Source of the DNA: Candidatus Faecousia faecigallinarum
Lineage (GTDB): Bacteria; Bacillota; Clostridia; Oscillospirales; Oscillospiraceae
Direction of reading: 5' to 3'
NCBI GenBank assembly: GCA_018712145.1
Contig: DVHJ01000027.1
Span: 1-64,000 of the forward strand
Length of the DNA stretch: 64,000 bases
This document shows, one piece after another, positions 36,551 to 46,475 of this stretch (positions are counted from its first letter, which is position 1; each line of letters starts with the position of its first letter). The position numbers and the translations under genes were made by a program. The notes under the pieces were generated by a model. That model was given only the letters and a program-made list of their open reading frames with translations, did no database searches and was not told the origin of the DNA.

Positions 36551-38794
36551 TTACGCGTCCAGCCAGTAGAAATCAGCCGCATCCTTCATGTAGGCGACGG
36601 AATAAGCGTCGTACATACTGGGATCAATGGTCCAGTTCCAGGAGTAGTCAAAGATCGCAGAGGTGTAGCCGGTGGCGAAGTTAAAGGCCGAGTACATGGG
36701 AGGACCCTGATAGCCGGCGCCAGGATTCTGATCCAGCTCAGCAGTCATCGCTTCAAAGGGGCCTGCAGTCCACTGCACTTCCATGCCGATGTTGGCAGTG
36801 ATTTCGCTGCCGGACCAAGCGGTCTTCAGCTGCTCGGAGAATTCATTATCCTCGGTGCTGAACCAGTTGATCACCAGGGGCATGTAGTACTCGCCGTTCA
36901 CTTCCACGGTCTTGTAGGCGCCGTTCTGGCTGGTATAGTTCAGGTTGGCGTCACTCAGGTCGGCAGCGGACAGCTTCTTGTAGCGCACACCCTCGGTGTA
37001 CTCGCCGCCCTCGGCATTGTAGACCCAGCCGCCCTCTTCCAGGGCAGCGATGGCGGAAGCCTCAGACACAGCATACTGATCCAACAGGATGGTGTCGGCA
37101 TTGGCCACGTAAGCAGCGGAACCGGTGTAGTAGGGGCCATTCACCACAGTGCCGTAGCCGCCGGTGAATTCCTGGGCAAAGGCGTTCCGGTCGATGGAGT
37201 AAGCAACGGCCTCACGCACTTCTCTGAAGCTCAGAGGGCCAAAGTCATTGCGGAAGTGCAGCTTGCCGTAGCCGGCCCGGTCGTAGTAAGTAGAAGAGAA
37301 CTGATCCGGGTTCTCCTCCACCAGCTTCAGAGCCTCAGCCGTGGCGGCGCCGCCGGTGATGTCCTGGAGCAGGTCGATTCTGCCGGTGGTCAGCCATTCG
37401 TTCTGGGTTTCGTCAACAACCTTCACGTAGGAAACCACTTCCACGGAAGGCTTCTTGCCCTCATAGTTGCCCTTGAAGTAGGGGTTGAGGGTCAGGGTGG
37501 CCGTCAGCTCAGAGTCATTGTAGCTGTCCACCACGTAGGGGCCGGCAAAGGGATAGGAGATATCATCCCGGGAAGCCACGATATGGGCCGCCATGGTGTA
37601 GCTGTCGCCGTCCTTCGCGTAGAACTCATCGCTCAGGTAGCAGCCCTCGCCGTCGTCCAGAATGTCGCAGTCGCCCAGCCACAAAGGCAGATAATCCGGG
37701 CCAAAGGAAGCATAGGCAATGTCATAGTAGTAGGGCAGGTAAGCCGCATCCACGGTAACAGAGAAGGTGTAATCGTCAATCAGCCGCAGGCCGGTAAAGA
37801 CCTTGTTGCCCACGCCGTCATCCGGGCCGGTGTAAGCGGCGAAATCTGCATAGCCCACGAAGTTCATACCGCCGCGGTGGTCGTTTTGCGCAGCCTCTGC
37901 CGCCACGGGGGTGGAGAAGACCATGGTCCAGGCCAGGTAGTTCTTGGCGGTGATGGGGGAACCGTCGCTGAACTGCATATCCTCGTAGATCTTAATGGTG
38001 AAGGTCTCGGAGCCGTCCTCGTTATTGGTGACCTCGTAGTTCTCCACCACGGTGGGGTTCCACGCATAGGTGCCTTCCTTGGTGGCAACCGTCGTCGACA
38101 GCATCAGGCCGCCGGTCATGTTGGTGATGTCCAGGTCGGAAGCAATCGGATTGGTCTTGCCAAAATTAGCATACCGGAAGCAGCCGGACAAGTCGGTGGC
38201 GTTGCCCATGACCACAGAGTTCTCACCCTTGCTGGTGTCAATGGTCACCTCAACGATAGCCTGAGAGGCGCCCCAGTAGGGGTTCACTTCGTAGTTCTGG
38301 ATCTTGCTGTTGTACACATGGTAGTACTGGTTGGAGTACAGAGGCAGCTCCGGCAGCATGTAGTTCCATCTCTGGATGTACAGCTTCCACCACTCGTTGT
38401 AGATCTTCTCGGCAGTGTCGAAGTCCTCATTGCCTTCGATAGGAGTGGTGTTGTACACCATAGCCATGGACAGGAAATCCATACCCAGCTCGTATTGCTC
38501 GCCATCCATAGTGATGTAAGCCAGGCCGTCGTACTCCTCAACCATGTCGATGGTCACATCATCGCCGAACTGCTCGTACAGAGAGATATAGTCAGTGCCG
38601 TACTCGTAGTCCTCGATGGCGCCCCGCTCCGGCTCAGTCTCCACCGGATCCGTGGCATCCTCAGTGCCGTCCGTTCCCTCGGTAGTATCAGAGGTGCCGG
38701 AGGGCTCGGTGCTGTCGTTGCCGCTCTCGTTACAGCCGCTCATCAGCGCGGCAACCATAACGATGACCAACAACAGGGCCAACAGTTTTTTCAT
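36551..38794 (-). CDS. oppA: Oligopeptide-binding lipoprotein OppA
   Basis: 747 residues. Lipoprotein signal MKKLLALLLVIVMVAALMSG-C, an acidic Ser/Thr/Glu linker to about residue 60, then an SBP_bac_5 domain (MQFSDGSPITAKNYLAWTMV, SFREVREAVAYSIDRNAFAQ). It is about 200 residues longer than ordinary OppA, with extra sequence before the domain (about 60-210). It captures peptides for the OppBCDF importer. A strong promoter lies upstream and an attenuator downstream. Confidence 0.93.
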   Translation of the reverse strand: MKKLLALLLVIVMVAALMSGCNESGNDSTEPSGTSDTTEGTDGTEDATDPVETEPERGAIEDYEYGTDYISLYEQFGDDVTIDMVEEYDGLAYITMDGEQYELGMDFLSMAMVYNTTPIEGNEDFDTAEKIYNEWWKLYIQRWNYMLPELPLYSNQYYHVYNSKIQNYEVNPYWGASQAIVEVTIDTSKGENSVVMGNATDLSGCFRYANFGKTNPIASDLDITNMTGGLMLSTTVATKEGTYAWNPTVVENYEVTNNEDGSETFTIKIYEDMQFSDGSPITAKNYLAWTMVFSTPVAAEAAQNDHRGGMNFVGYADFAAYTGPDDGVGNKVFTGLRLIDDYTFSVTVDAAYLPYYYDIAYASFGPDYLPLWLGDCDILDDGEGCYLSDEFYAKDGDSYTMAAHIVASRDDISYPFAGPYVVDSYNDSELTATLTLNPYFKGNYEGKKPSVEVVSYVKVVDETQNEWLTTGRIDLLQDITGGAATAEALKLVEENPDQFSSTYYDRAGYGKLHFRNDFGPLSFREVREAVAYSIDRNAFAQEFTGGYGTVVNGPYYTGSAAYVANADTILLDQYAVSEASAIAALEEGGWVYNAEGGEYTEGVRYKKLSAADLSDANLNYTSQNGAYKTVEVNGEYYMPLVINWFSTEDNEFSEQLKTAWSGSEITANIGMEVQWTAGPFEAMTAELDQNPGAGYQGPPMYSAFNFATGYTSAIFDYSWNWTIDPSMYDAYSVAYMKDAADFYWLDA

Positions 38795-38884
38795 TTCTTT
38801 TCCTCCTTGATTAATTTTTCAGCTGAACTTCAGCTGTCATAATACTCGCCGCCCAGAGAGGCCGGCAAGGTATTAACATGGAAT

Positions 38885-38913
38885 AGTATACTACCCGCCG
38901 GGTAAAAATGCAA
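38885..38913 (-). promoter_or_regulatory. Promoter of the opp operon
   Basis: On the - strand TTGCAT (38913-38908), 17-bp spacer, TATACT (38890-38885), about 90 bp before oppA. The spacer contains the palindrome ACCCGGCGGGT, a possible operator. Confidence 0.8.
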
Positions 38914-39589
38914 GCGGTAGCATCCATCTTTCCGTGGATTTTATGCATTTCGTCATTTTCTCCATGCGGTGCAAAGCCCGCCGGAAACCATCCGGATCTT
39001 TTGTGCAAATTACCCCAACCAGGAACCAGGATTACCAGAGAAAACCTTGGGCGGCAGGCAAACTTGCCGCCTGCGTTGCACGGTTTCTTCATTCCTTAGC
39101 TTGCGCTTCACTATACCACATCGTTTTCCAAAAATCAAGTATTTTCTATGCCGCCAGTCCAATTCTCGCTAAAATTATCGAAAATGCACAGTTTTATCCC
39201 CCTTGATTTGGATTTTCTTTTTGCATACTCTCCATATTTTTCAGATAATAACACCTTTATCTGGCAATTCGCGAGGCATGTAAATTGCACTCTGGGCAAA
39301 ATGCCGCAGAAAAATGCGTTTCTCTCCGGACATGGTAATTTTTTTCAGCGAAAATGATAAATTATCCAGCCTATCCGCCTGTGCAAAAGCAAATGGCTCC
39401 CTCAAGCGGACATGTTCATTCTCCGCTTTTTTCTGGGAAAACTGCCCAAAATGAAATTTTTGCCCGGTGACAAGAAAGAGCGGCGCTGTTGCGCATTTTC
39501 CATTGCGCCCCGCCGGAAAACATGATAGGATATAAGCAGAATATTGCGCCGCTGCCAGACGGCGGCATTGGTAAAGGAAGCATTCTATC
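38914..39589. other. Intergenic region, AT-richer, no gene seen
   Basis: Divergent spacer between oppA and femX, about 680 bp. The part 39100-39480 is clearly richer in A+T than the genes. A hairpin with arms GGCGGCAGGC and GCCGCCTGC lies near 39049-39074. A GATATAAG stretch near 39530 could belong to a femX promoter, but no matching -35 was found. Open frames here show no family features. Confidence 0.4.
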
Positions 39590-40663
39590 ATGTATGAACT
39601 GATCAACGAAAAGACCCTGGCCGAATATGAGGCCTTTATTGCCGGTCATCCCAAGGGGCATTTCGCCCAATCCAGCCTGTGGGGCAAACAAAAATCCGCC
39701 TGGACCTGGCGGGCTGTGGCCGTGCGGGACAAAGATGGCCGGATCTGCGGGGCCATGGCCTTTCTCATCCGGAAGATGCCCGGGTTCGGCGTGAGCATGC
39801 TCTATGCCTGCCGGGGTCCGGTGTGCGACCTGGATGACCGGGAGACCTTCGCCCAGCTGGTGGACGGAGCCAAAGCCCTGGCTAAGCAGTACCGGGGCTA
39901 TGTGATTAAAATTGATCCGGACGTCCCCTGCCAGAACCAGGAATTCCGGGCGATGCTGGAGTCCTTCGGCTTCCGGGTAATGCAGGAGGGGAAAAATTTT
40001 GAGGGTATTCAGCCCAAATTTGTCTTCCGTCTGGATATCGCCGGGAAAACCGAGGAGGAGCTCCTGGCCTCCTTCACCCAAAAGCACCGGTACAATATCC
40101 GCTTGGCCGGCCGGAAAGGGGTGGAGGTTCGGGTCTGCGGCCAGGAAATGGTACATGACTTCACCCAGATCATGATTGAAACCGGTATGCGAGACAATTT
40201 TGTCACCCGGAATGAAGCCTATTTTGCTCACCTGCTGGACAACCTTGGGGAGCATGCCCGGCTGTACATGGCTTTCTACGAGGGAAAACCCATTGCAGGC
40301 ACCCTGGCCATCTGGTTCGGCGATAAAGTATGGTACCTCTACGGCGCCTCCTCCAACGAGCACCGGAACCTGATGCCCAACTATTTGCTGCAATGGAACA
40401 TGATCCAGTGGGCCGTGGAAAAAGGCTGCCGGATTTACGATTTCCGGGGCATTTCCGGGGATTTGGACGAGTCCAACCCGCTGTATGGCCTGTATAAGTT
40501 CAAAAAAGGGTTCAACGGGGAATTTACCGAGTTCGTGGGAGAATTTGATCTGATCCTCAATAAGCCTTTATATGTCATGATCGACAAAGCCACAAAGATT
40601 TACCAGCACCGGAACGTGCTGAAATACCGCCGGGAGAACCGGGACAAGGCCCCCAAGGGGTAA
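39590..40663 (+). CDS. femX: FemX-type aminoacyltransferase (peptidoglycan interpeptide bridge)
   Basis: 357 residues of the FemABX fold (two GNAT-like domains). Marks: FAQSSLWGKQKSAWTWRAV at the N-terminus, SFTQKHRYNIRLAGRKGVEV (about 160-180) and YDFRGISGDLDESNPLYGLY with KFKKGFNGEFTEFVGEFD at the C-terminus. These enzymes add the first residue of the cross-bridge from aminoacyl-tRNA to lipid II. Followed 13 bp later by alanine racemase on the same strand, so a cell-wall operon is likely. Confidence 0.9.
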   Translation: MYELINEKTLAEYEAFIAGHPKGHFAQSSLWGKQKSAWTWRAVAVRDKDGRICGAMAFLIRKMPGFGVSMLYACRGPVCDLDDRETFAQLVDGAKALAKQYRGYVIKIDPDVPCQNQEFRAMLESFGFRVMQEGKNFEGIQPKFVFRLDIAGKTEEELLASFTQKHRYNIRLAGRKGVEVRVCGQEMVHDFTQIMIETGMRDNFVTRNEAYFAHLLDNLGEHARLYMAFYEGKPIAGTLAIWFGDKVWYLYGASSNEHRNLMPNYLLQWNMIQWAVEKGCRIYDFRGISGDLDESNPLYGLYKFKKGFNGEFTEFVGEFDLILNKPLYVMIDKATKIYQHRNVLKYRRENRDKAPKG

Positions 40664-40676
40664 GGGAGAATTGGCC

Positions 40677-41759
40677 ATGCAGGCATACATCATAGAGAAA
40701 GCCGCGCTGGAGAAAAATGTGCAGATTCTGCTGCGGAAAGCGGCGGGCAAAACCGTCTGGGGCGTGGTAAAGGGCAACGGCTACGGCCTGGGCGCCGGGG
40801 CGTTTGCCCAATTGTTGGCCGCCTACGGGATAAACCACTTTGCCGTTACCGCCTTGGCGGAGGCTCGGGCCCTCTACGGCGTAGGGCTATCCCCCATCCT
40901 GATGCTCCGGGGCACCAACGACGAGGCCGAACTGGACGAGCTGATGGACATGGAAGTAATCTGCACCATCGGTTCCTGGGCAGATGCCCAGGCCATAGAC
41001 CGGGTGGCTGCCCGGCGGGGCGCCGTGGCAAAAGCGCACCTGAAAATCGACACCGGCATGGGCCGGTACGGCTTCCTACCAGAGGAGGCGGACCGGGCAG
41101 CGGCAGTATATGCCACTTTCCCCCACATCGCTGTCACCGGGGTGTACACCCATTTCCACACCGCCGGCAACCGGCAGGTCACCCAGCAGCAGTACGCCGC
41201 TTTCCAGCAGGTGCTCACCTACCTCCGGGCGCAGGGGTGTGAAACCGGCATGGTGCACTGCTGCAACTCCCTGGCCTTCTGGCACTACCCCCAGATGCAC
41301 TGCGACGCAGTGCGCCTGGGTTCCGCCCTTCTGGGCCGGGTGGGCTATGCCCAGCAGGCGGGCCTGACCCGGCTGGGCTATGTTCAAGCAGAGGTAGAAG
41401 AGCTGCGCCGCCTGCCCAAGGGCCACAACGTGGGCTACGGCGGGGACTGCAAGTTGAAGCGAAACACGGTAATTGCCATCGTGGGGGTAGGATACTTCCA
41501 CGGCTTTGCCGTGGAGCGGGGCTACGACGTATTTCGCCCCAGGGATTGCCTGCGCTCCATGGGCCGCTACCTCAAGTATATGCTCCACCGCCGCCGGTTG
41601 ACCGTGACCATTGCCGGGCAGCAGTGCCCGGTGCTGGGCCACGTGGGGATGGTGAACCTGGTGGCCGACGTCACCGGCGTGGCCTGTAAGCTCCATGATC
41701 CGGTGATTGTGCAGGTCAATCCCCTGGATTTGAAGGGGATAGACGTCACGTTTGTCTAG
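40677..41759 (+). CDS. alr: Alanine racemase family protein
   Basis: 360 residues. ATG 40677 follows AAGGGAG by eight bases; a TTG two codons earlier is too close. PLP-lysine in VWGVVKGNGYGLGAGAFAQL, substrate-domain TGMGRYGF, and YTHFHTAG. The common KxNAYGHG motif is changed (KGNGYGLG) and the second catalytic Tyr region reads VGYGGDCKLKRNTVIAI with GVGYFHGFA in place of the usual GYADG. It is therefore a divergent member; it may make D-alanine or another D-amino acid for the wall. Downstream of femX. Confidence 0.82.
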   Translation: MQAYIIEKAALEKNVQILLRKAAGKTVWGVVKGNGYGLGAGAFAQLLAAYGINHFAVTALAEARALYGVGLSPILMLRGTNDEAELDELMDMEVICTIGSWADAQAIDRVAARRGAVAKAHLKIDTGMGRYGFLPEEADRAAAVYATFPHIAVTGVYTHFHTAGNRQVTQQQYAAFQQVLTYLRAQGCETGMVHCCNSLAFWHYPQMHCDAVRLGSALLGRVGYAQQAGLTRLGYVQAEVEELRRLPKGHNVGYGGDCKLKRNTVIAIVGVGYFHGFAVERGYDVFRPRDCLRSMGRYLKYMLHRRRLTVTIAGQQCPVLGHVGMVNLVADVTGVACKLHDPVIVQVNPLDLKGIDVTFV

Positions 41760-41811
41760 GCGAATCCCACATTCACGCAAACCATATACAATAGAGAAGG
41801 GTGTGAACTGC

Positions 41812-43509
41812 ATGTACAAAAAAATCCTGACCCTGGCGTTATCCGCCGCCCTGCTGCTCTCCGGCTGCACCTGGGTGGGGCAGAACCTGGATGAAGTTCT
41901 GGCCGCCCTGGAGACCACCCAACCGGCCGCCACCACCCCAACCACCAGCGGCGGCGAAACCACCGATGTCCCGGCGGATGACGCTTCTCCCGGCGGGCTG
42001 GCCCGCCTCCAAGCCCAGTACACCCGGCCCGACCTGGACGAATACCTGGCCCTGGCGGAGGAGGCCTACACTCTGGGAGAAACCAGCAGCAGCCTCAGCG
42101 CCGTCGTCCGGAAAGTCAATCAGCTCTATGACGCCTATGACGAGTTTTACACCATGCTCTACCTGGCAGACATCAGCTACAGCATGGATCTCTCTGATAC
42201 CAGCTGGCAAGCGGAATACGACTTCTGTATGTCGGCCAGCACCCAGGTGGACGAGAGCATAGAGCTGCTCTACGCCAGCTTGGCCCAGTCCCCAATCTTG
42301 GATGAGTTGGAAGGCCAGCTCTTTGGCGATGGGTTTTTCGATGGCTATGACCAGCCCGGCAGCGCCTGGCCGGAGGAATTCACCCGCCTGCTGGAGGAAG
42401 AGGCTCAGTTGCTCACCGAGTACTACGACCAGTCCGATGTCATGGCCGGCCTGGACCCTTATGCCCCGGACTACTTCGACCAGGCAGCCCAAACCCTGGG
42501 GCCGGTGATGCTTGACCTGATCAGCGTACGCCAGGAGATGGCCGACCTGTGGGGGTACGAAAGCTACGAGGCGTTCGCCTGGGACTTCTACTACTACCGG
42601 GACTATACCACAGAGCAAGTGGACAGCTACCTGGAGGACATCCGGCAGTATCTGGTGCCGGTGTACACCCAGTTATGGGGGCAGGATGACATTTACGATA
42701 TCTTCGACGGCAGTTACGACGCCAGCCAATGCCTGGCCTATGTCTCTTCCGCCGCAGAAAACATGGGAGGCATCATTGAAGACGCCTATGCCCTCATGGC
42801 CGGGGACGGGCTGTATGATCTTTCCGCCAGCCCCAACAAATACCCCGGTTCCTTTGAAGTCTACCTCATCAGCTTCGATGTGCCCTTTGTGTTCCTGAAC
42901 CCCGGGGGAGACATTACGGATTTGACGGCCTTTGCCCACGAATTCGGCCATTTTGCCAACGACTACGCAGCAGAGGGCGCTTATCTGTCCGCCGATGTGG
43001 CAGAGATCATGTCCCAAGCCATGGAATACCTGTCCCTGGACTATGCCACCGCGCCGGACGAGGATACCTTGGCGCTGGTCCGGCAGGCCAAGCTGGCCGA
43101 CAGCCTGTCTACCTATGTAGAGCAGGCCGCTTACTACAGTTTTGAACGGGAAATGTACGCCATGGACAACCCCACCCTGGAAGATCTGAACGCCGCTTAT
43201 GCCGAAGTGGCCCAGGCCTTTGGCTTTGACACCGTAGGGTGGGCCCCAGGCGAGTGGGCCACGGTGCCCCACTTTTTCACCCAGCCATTTTACATCCTGA
43301 GCTACGTGGTGTCCAACGACGCAGCTATGCAGATCTACCAAATGGAGCAGGAGGAGGCCGGCAGCGGCTTGGCCCTGTACACGGACATGCTCTACCTGTG
43401 GGAGAGTACCTCACCCCTGACTTTCCTGGAGGAGCAGGGGTTAGGCAGTCCCTTTGCCAGCGGCCGGGTGGAAGCCCTGGCTGGCTATTTTCAGGCAGCG
43501 CTGTGCTAG
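41812..43509 (+). CDS. M3-like (oligoendopeptidase F-type) lipoprotein peptidase
   Basis: 565 residues. ATG 41812 starts a lipoprotein signal (LALSAALLLSGC) followed by a Thr/Pro-rich linker. The zinc site is FAHEFGHFANDY near residue 376 with a downstream Glu in SADVAEIMSQAMEYL; the fold is mostly helical, as in M3 peptidases. Most oligoendopeptidases are cytosolic, so a surface-anchored one likely digests peptides outside the cell, which fits the large peptide importer nearby. Downstream of alr with about 50 bp gap. Confidence 0.87.
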   Translation: MYKKILTLALSAALLLSGCTWVGQNLDEVLAALETTQPAATTPTTSGGETTDVPADDASPGGLARLQAQYTRPDLDEYLALAEEAYTLGETSSSLSAVVRKVNQLYDAYDEFYTMLYLADISYSMDLSDTSWQAEYDFCMSASTQVDESIELLYASLAQSPILDELEGQLFGDGFFDGYDQPGSAWPEEFTRLLEEEAQLLTEYYDQSDVMAGLDPYAPDYFDQAAQTLGPVMLDLISVRQEMADLWGYESYEAFAWDFYYYRDYTTEQVDSYLEDIRQYLVPVYTQLWGQDDIYDIFDGSYDASQCLAYVSSAAENMGGIIEDAYALMAGDGLYDLSASPNKYPGSFEVYLISFDVPFVFLNPGGDITDLTAFAHEFGHFANDYAAEGAYLSADVAEIMSQAMEYLSLDYATAPDEDTLALVRQAKLADSLSTYVEQAAYYSFEREMYAMDNPTLEDLNAAYAEVAQAFGFDTVGWAPGEWATVPHFFTQPFYILSYVVSNDAAMQIYQMEQEEAGSGLALYTDMLYLWESTSPLTFLEEQGLGSPFASGRVEALAGYFQAALC

Positions 43510-43528
43510 CCGGCAGAAGGCGGGAGCC

Positions 43529-43915
43529 ATGAACCCATTATATCAGGCGGCCAAGCAGGTTTGGGGGAGCCGGACCCTGTCTCCCTTTGTCGAGGCGGGA
43601 AGCGTCGCCGCTGCCATCCAGTCCGGCAGCGGCAGGATTTACACCGGTGTGTGCATCGACACTGCTTGCGCTTTGGGCATGTGCGCCGAGCGTAGCGCCA
43701 TTGCTGCCATGATTACCGGCGGCGACAGCCGCATTGACCGCCTGGCAGTGATTATGCCAGACGGGGCTTTGGGACTACCCTGCGGAGCCTGCCGGGAATT
43801 GATGATGCAGCTGGATGGCAAGGACATTCAAATTCTCACCAACCTGGCGCCGGAGACCTATATCTCCTTGGGGCAACTGATGCCCCAGTGGTGGAGCAGC
43901 CTGCCGGAGGAATAA
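43529..43915 (+). CDS. Cytidine deaminase-like protein
   Basis: 128 residues from ATG 43529 (GGCGGGAG upstream). Zinc motifs CAERSAIAAMI and PCGACRELMMQ are intact, as in tetrameric Cdd enzymes, which turn cytidine to uridine; blasticidin-S deaminase-type proteins share them. Substrate not decided. Follows the M3 gene by 19 bp. Confidence 0.87.
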   Translation: MNPLYQAAKQVWGSRTLSPFVEAGSVAAAIQSGSGRIYTGVCIDTACALGMCAERSAIAAMITGGDSRIDRLAVIMPDGALGLPCGACRELMMQLDGKDIQILTNLAPETYISLGQLMPQWWSSLPEE

Positions 43916-43922
43916 CGCTCAT

Positions 43923-44011
43923 TGCCCCAAGTCCCCGGCACGGAGACTTGGGGCAAACCATTTGGGGCTGTTTCTGCATGATTTCGGAAAATCATGCAGA
44001 AACAGCCCCAA
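43923..44011. terminator. Two adjacent hairpins between convergent genes
   Basis: First stem 43923-43933 with 43945-43955 (11 bp). Second stem 43962-43984 with 43989-44011, 23 bp perfect with a CGGA loop. They lie between the + strand deaminase gene and the - strand YfbR gene and probably end both transcripts. T-runs are short. Confidence 0.75.
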
Positions 44012-44017
44012 TCCATT

Positions 44018-44596
44018 TCACCGCAGCTGATCCAGGTTCAAGCTGAATGCCGGAAGGAACTCTGCCATAAAGTACTCCAATTCCGGCAAGGCCATGGCCG
44101 TCAGCGCTGCGTGGGTCTGCCGGGCAGCGGATTCAAACTCCTGGTTGCCCGCCTTCAGCTCCTCCACACATTTAATATAGGCCGACAGCTTGTCTGCCGC
44201 CTTCACAATGGACCTTACCTCATCCTCCTCTTCCAGCACCAATGTGCGATAACTATCCCGAAGCGCGTCCGGCAGCATACTCAAGAGCTTTTCCCCGCTG
44301 ACCCGCTCCACCTGCTTGTAGGCATTTTTGATTTCCGGGTTAAAATACTTCACCGGCGTAGGCAAGTCTCCCGTGAGAATCTCCGACGCGTCGTGGTACA
44401 GCGCCGCCACGGCGCACCGGTCCGGGGCCGGGCCAGGCAAGCCCAGCACCTGACGGCGGATCAGCGCCAGCCCGTGGGCCAGCACCGCTACCATGTGGCT
44501 GTGCTCCTGAACATTTTCCGTGAAGCTGTTGCGCATCAGCCCCCATCGGGTAATATACCGCATCCGGGACAGGAGCGCGTAAAACTCATTGGCCAT
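44018..44596 (-). CDS. YfbR-type HD-domain 5'-nucleotidase
   Basis: 192 residues from ATG 44596 (overlaps the upstream HAD gene by 11 bp; the longer frame is only overlap). Matches YfbR-like 5'-deoxynucleotidases: LMRNSFTENVQEHSHMVAVL, ALYHDASEILTGDLPTPVK and KAADKLSAYIKCVEE, with His/Asp metal ligands in place. Hydrolyses deoxynucleoside monophosphates. Confidence 0.88.
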   Translation of the reverse strand: MANEFYALLSRMRYITRWGLMRNSFTENVQEHSHMVAVLAHGLALIRRQVLGLPGPAPDRCAVAALYHDASEILTGDLPTPVKYFNPEIKNAYKQVERVSGEKLLSMLPDALRDSYRTLVLEEEDEVRSIVKAADKLSAYIKCVEELKAGNQEFESAARQTHAALTAMALPELEYFMAEFLPAFSLNLDQLR

Positions 44597-45233
44597 GGCC
44601 CATTTCCTCCACCAGCGCTGGCAGCTCCTCCGGCGTCCGGCAAAGGCAGGCAGCGCCGGACTCCACCAGCGTCTGCCTATCCCGGTAGCCCCAAAGCGCA
44701 CTGATACAAGGCAAGCCCGCCGCCCGGGCGGTGGCCACATCCACCTCCGAATCCCCTACGTATACCGCCCTGTCCGCCCCCAGGGCAGCCATGGCCTTGC
44801 GCACCATGTCCGGGGCTGGCTTCCGGGGTGTCTCCGGGGATTCCCCCAGGGCATAGTCAAAGGTGGGAAAATAGGTTTTCCACAGGGTTTTCGTGGCACC
44901 ATCCGGCTTGTTGGACACAATGGCCAGGGAAAACCCTGCCGATTTCAGGACTTCTGCCGCAGCCACAATGCCTGGGTAAGGCCGGGTGGTTTCATTGCAA
45001 TGCCGGGGATAGTAGTCCCGGTAGTAGGCCATGATCTCCCCAAAATTCTCCGGCTCGCCGCCCACTGCCATGCGCATCTGATTCACCGCTCCGTTACCCA
45101 CAAACTGCCGCACCTCTTCCAGAGTGCGCTCCGGCAGGCCGAAAGCCCGCAAGGTAGCGTTGGTGGCCTGCCACAGATCCTCCAGAGTGTACAACAGCGT
45201 GCCGTCTAAGTCAAAGATAACCGCCTTGTTCAT
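44586..45233 (-). CDS. HAD-superfamily phosphatase (phosphoglycolate phosphatase-like)
   Basis: 215 residues. Motif I VIFDLDGTLLYT, motif II AIVSNKPDG, a Lys in PRKPAPDMV and motif III VYVGDSEVDVATA, with a helical cap between. The best fit is the Gph-like subgroup; substrate not set. SD AGGAG. Overlaps the YfbR gene. Confidence 0.88.
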   Translation of the reverse strand: MNKAVIFDLDGTLLYTLEDLWQATNATLRAFGLPERTLEEVRQFVGNGAVNQMRMAVGGEPENFGEIMAYYRDYYPRHCNETTRPYPGIVAAAEVLKSAGFSLAIVSNKPDGATKTLWKTYFPTFDYALGESPETPRKPAPDMVRKAMAALGADRAVYVGDSEVDVATARAAGLPCISALWGYRDRQTLVESGAACLCRTPEELPALVEEMGHGQ

Positions 45234-45269
45234 GGCATTTTCTCCTGTCCAGCCGCCCCACCGGGCAGC

Positions 45270-46475
45270 TTAATTGATCTGTAGAATATATCCTTTTAAA
45301 TACCACGCGCTTTCCGCCGCCAGCTCCGCCGGGTGGTCCCGGCTCTGCATCATCGTTTCCACCAAGCGGGCCGGACGGCCCAGGTCCCCGGCGGCCTCCC
45401 GGAGCATCTGCAAAAACAGCGGCGGGGTCATGAACTGGCTACAGGACCAGGTGGCCAGGTAGCCTCCAGGCGCCACCAGCTGCATACACCGCAGGTTCAG
45501 TTCTTTGTAGCCCCGGTAGGCATTGTCCAGCGCCTTCCGGCTCTTGGCAAAGGCCGGTGGATCGCAGATCACCAGGTCATACTGCCGCCCGGCATAGGCT
45601 TTCACCAGGTCAAACACATTGGCGCACACCGTGTTTACCTGCACCCCGTTCAGCGCCGCGTTCCGCTGCAGCAGGTTCAGGGCTTCCTGGGAAACGTCCA
45701 CCGCCTCCACCGACTTTGCCCCGTACAGGGCCGCGTGTATGGCAAAGCCTCCGGTGTGGCAGCACAAATCCAGCACCCTTGCCCCCGGGCAGTAGGGCCG
45801 GATCCGCCCCCGGTTTTCCTGCTGGTCCAGAAAATGGCCGGTTTTCTGGCCACCCTGCAAATCCGCCAGCATAAGCGCGTCATGTTCCCGGAACTGCACC
45901 TTCCCCGGCACCTGGCCGTACAGGCACCGGGTATACAGAGGCAGCCCTTCCTTCTCCCGCACCGAAAGGTCGTTTCTGGCGTAAATCCCCAGGGGATGGA
46001 TCAGCTCCACCAGGATCTCCACAATGGTATCCAGCCAGGCCTCCATGCCCAGGCTCACCACCTGCACCGTGAGGTAATCGCCAAATTTGTCCACCGTCAA
46101 GCCGGGCAAGCCGTCGGAGTCCCCAAACACCACCCGGCAGGCCTGACTCAGGCCCAGACTCTGACGGTAAGCCCAGCTGGCAGCAAGGCGGCGGCGGAAG
46201 AATTCCCGATCTACCGCCTCATCCTTTGTCCGGGTGAGCACCCGCACCACAATTTTTGAATCCCCGTTGAAAAAGCCTTTGGCCACAAACCTGCCCCGGG
46301 CATCAATGACCGCCGCTACGCCGCCGTTTTGGCAATCCTCCCCGGCCCAGGCAATCTCGTTGTCGTAAATCCACCGTTTGCCCCGGAAAATATCCTTTTC
46401 CTCTCCGGGACGCAGGCATACCTGCCCCATGGTGTGTCCCCCGGCCTTTTCCGCCGGGGTCTGCGGTTGTCTCAT
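45270..46475 (-). CDS. Class I rRNA large-subunit methyltransferase (RlmI/RlmK-type)
   Basis: 401 residues: N-terminal PUA domain (LRPGEEKDIFRGKRWIYDNE), middle domain (RVVFGDSDGLPGLTVDKFGD) and C-terminal Rossmann methyltransferase with VLDLCCHTGGFAIHAA and ICDPPAFAKS. RlmI makes 5-methylcytosine in 23S rRNA. Start ATG 46475 has GGAGG seven bases upstream and overlaps the previous stop (ATGA). Confidence 0.9.
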   Translation of the reverse strand: MRQPQTPAEKAGGHTMGQVCLRPGEEKDIFRGKRWIYDNEIAWAGEDCQNGGVAAVIDARGRFVAKGFFNGDSKIVVRVLTRTKDEAVDREFFRRRLAASWAYRQSLGLSQACRVVFGDSDGLPGLTVDKFGDYLTVQVVSLGMEAWLDTIVEILVELIHPLGIYARNDLSVREKEGLPLYTRCLYGQVPGKVQFREHDALMLADLQGGQKTGHFLDQQENRGRIRPYCPGARVLDLCCHTGGFAIHAALYGAKSVEAVDVSQEALNLLQRNAALNGVQVNTVCANVFDLVKAYAGRQYDLVICDPPAFAKSRKALDNAYRGYKELNLRCMQLVAPGGYLATWSCSQFMTPPLFLQMLREAAGDLGRPARLVETMMQSRDHPAELAAESAWYLKGYILQIN

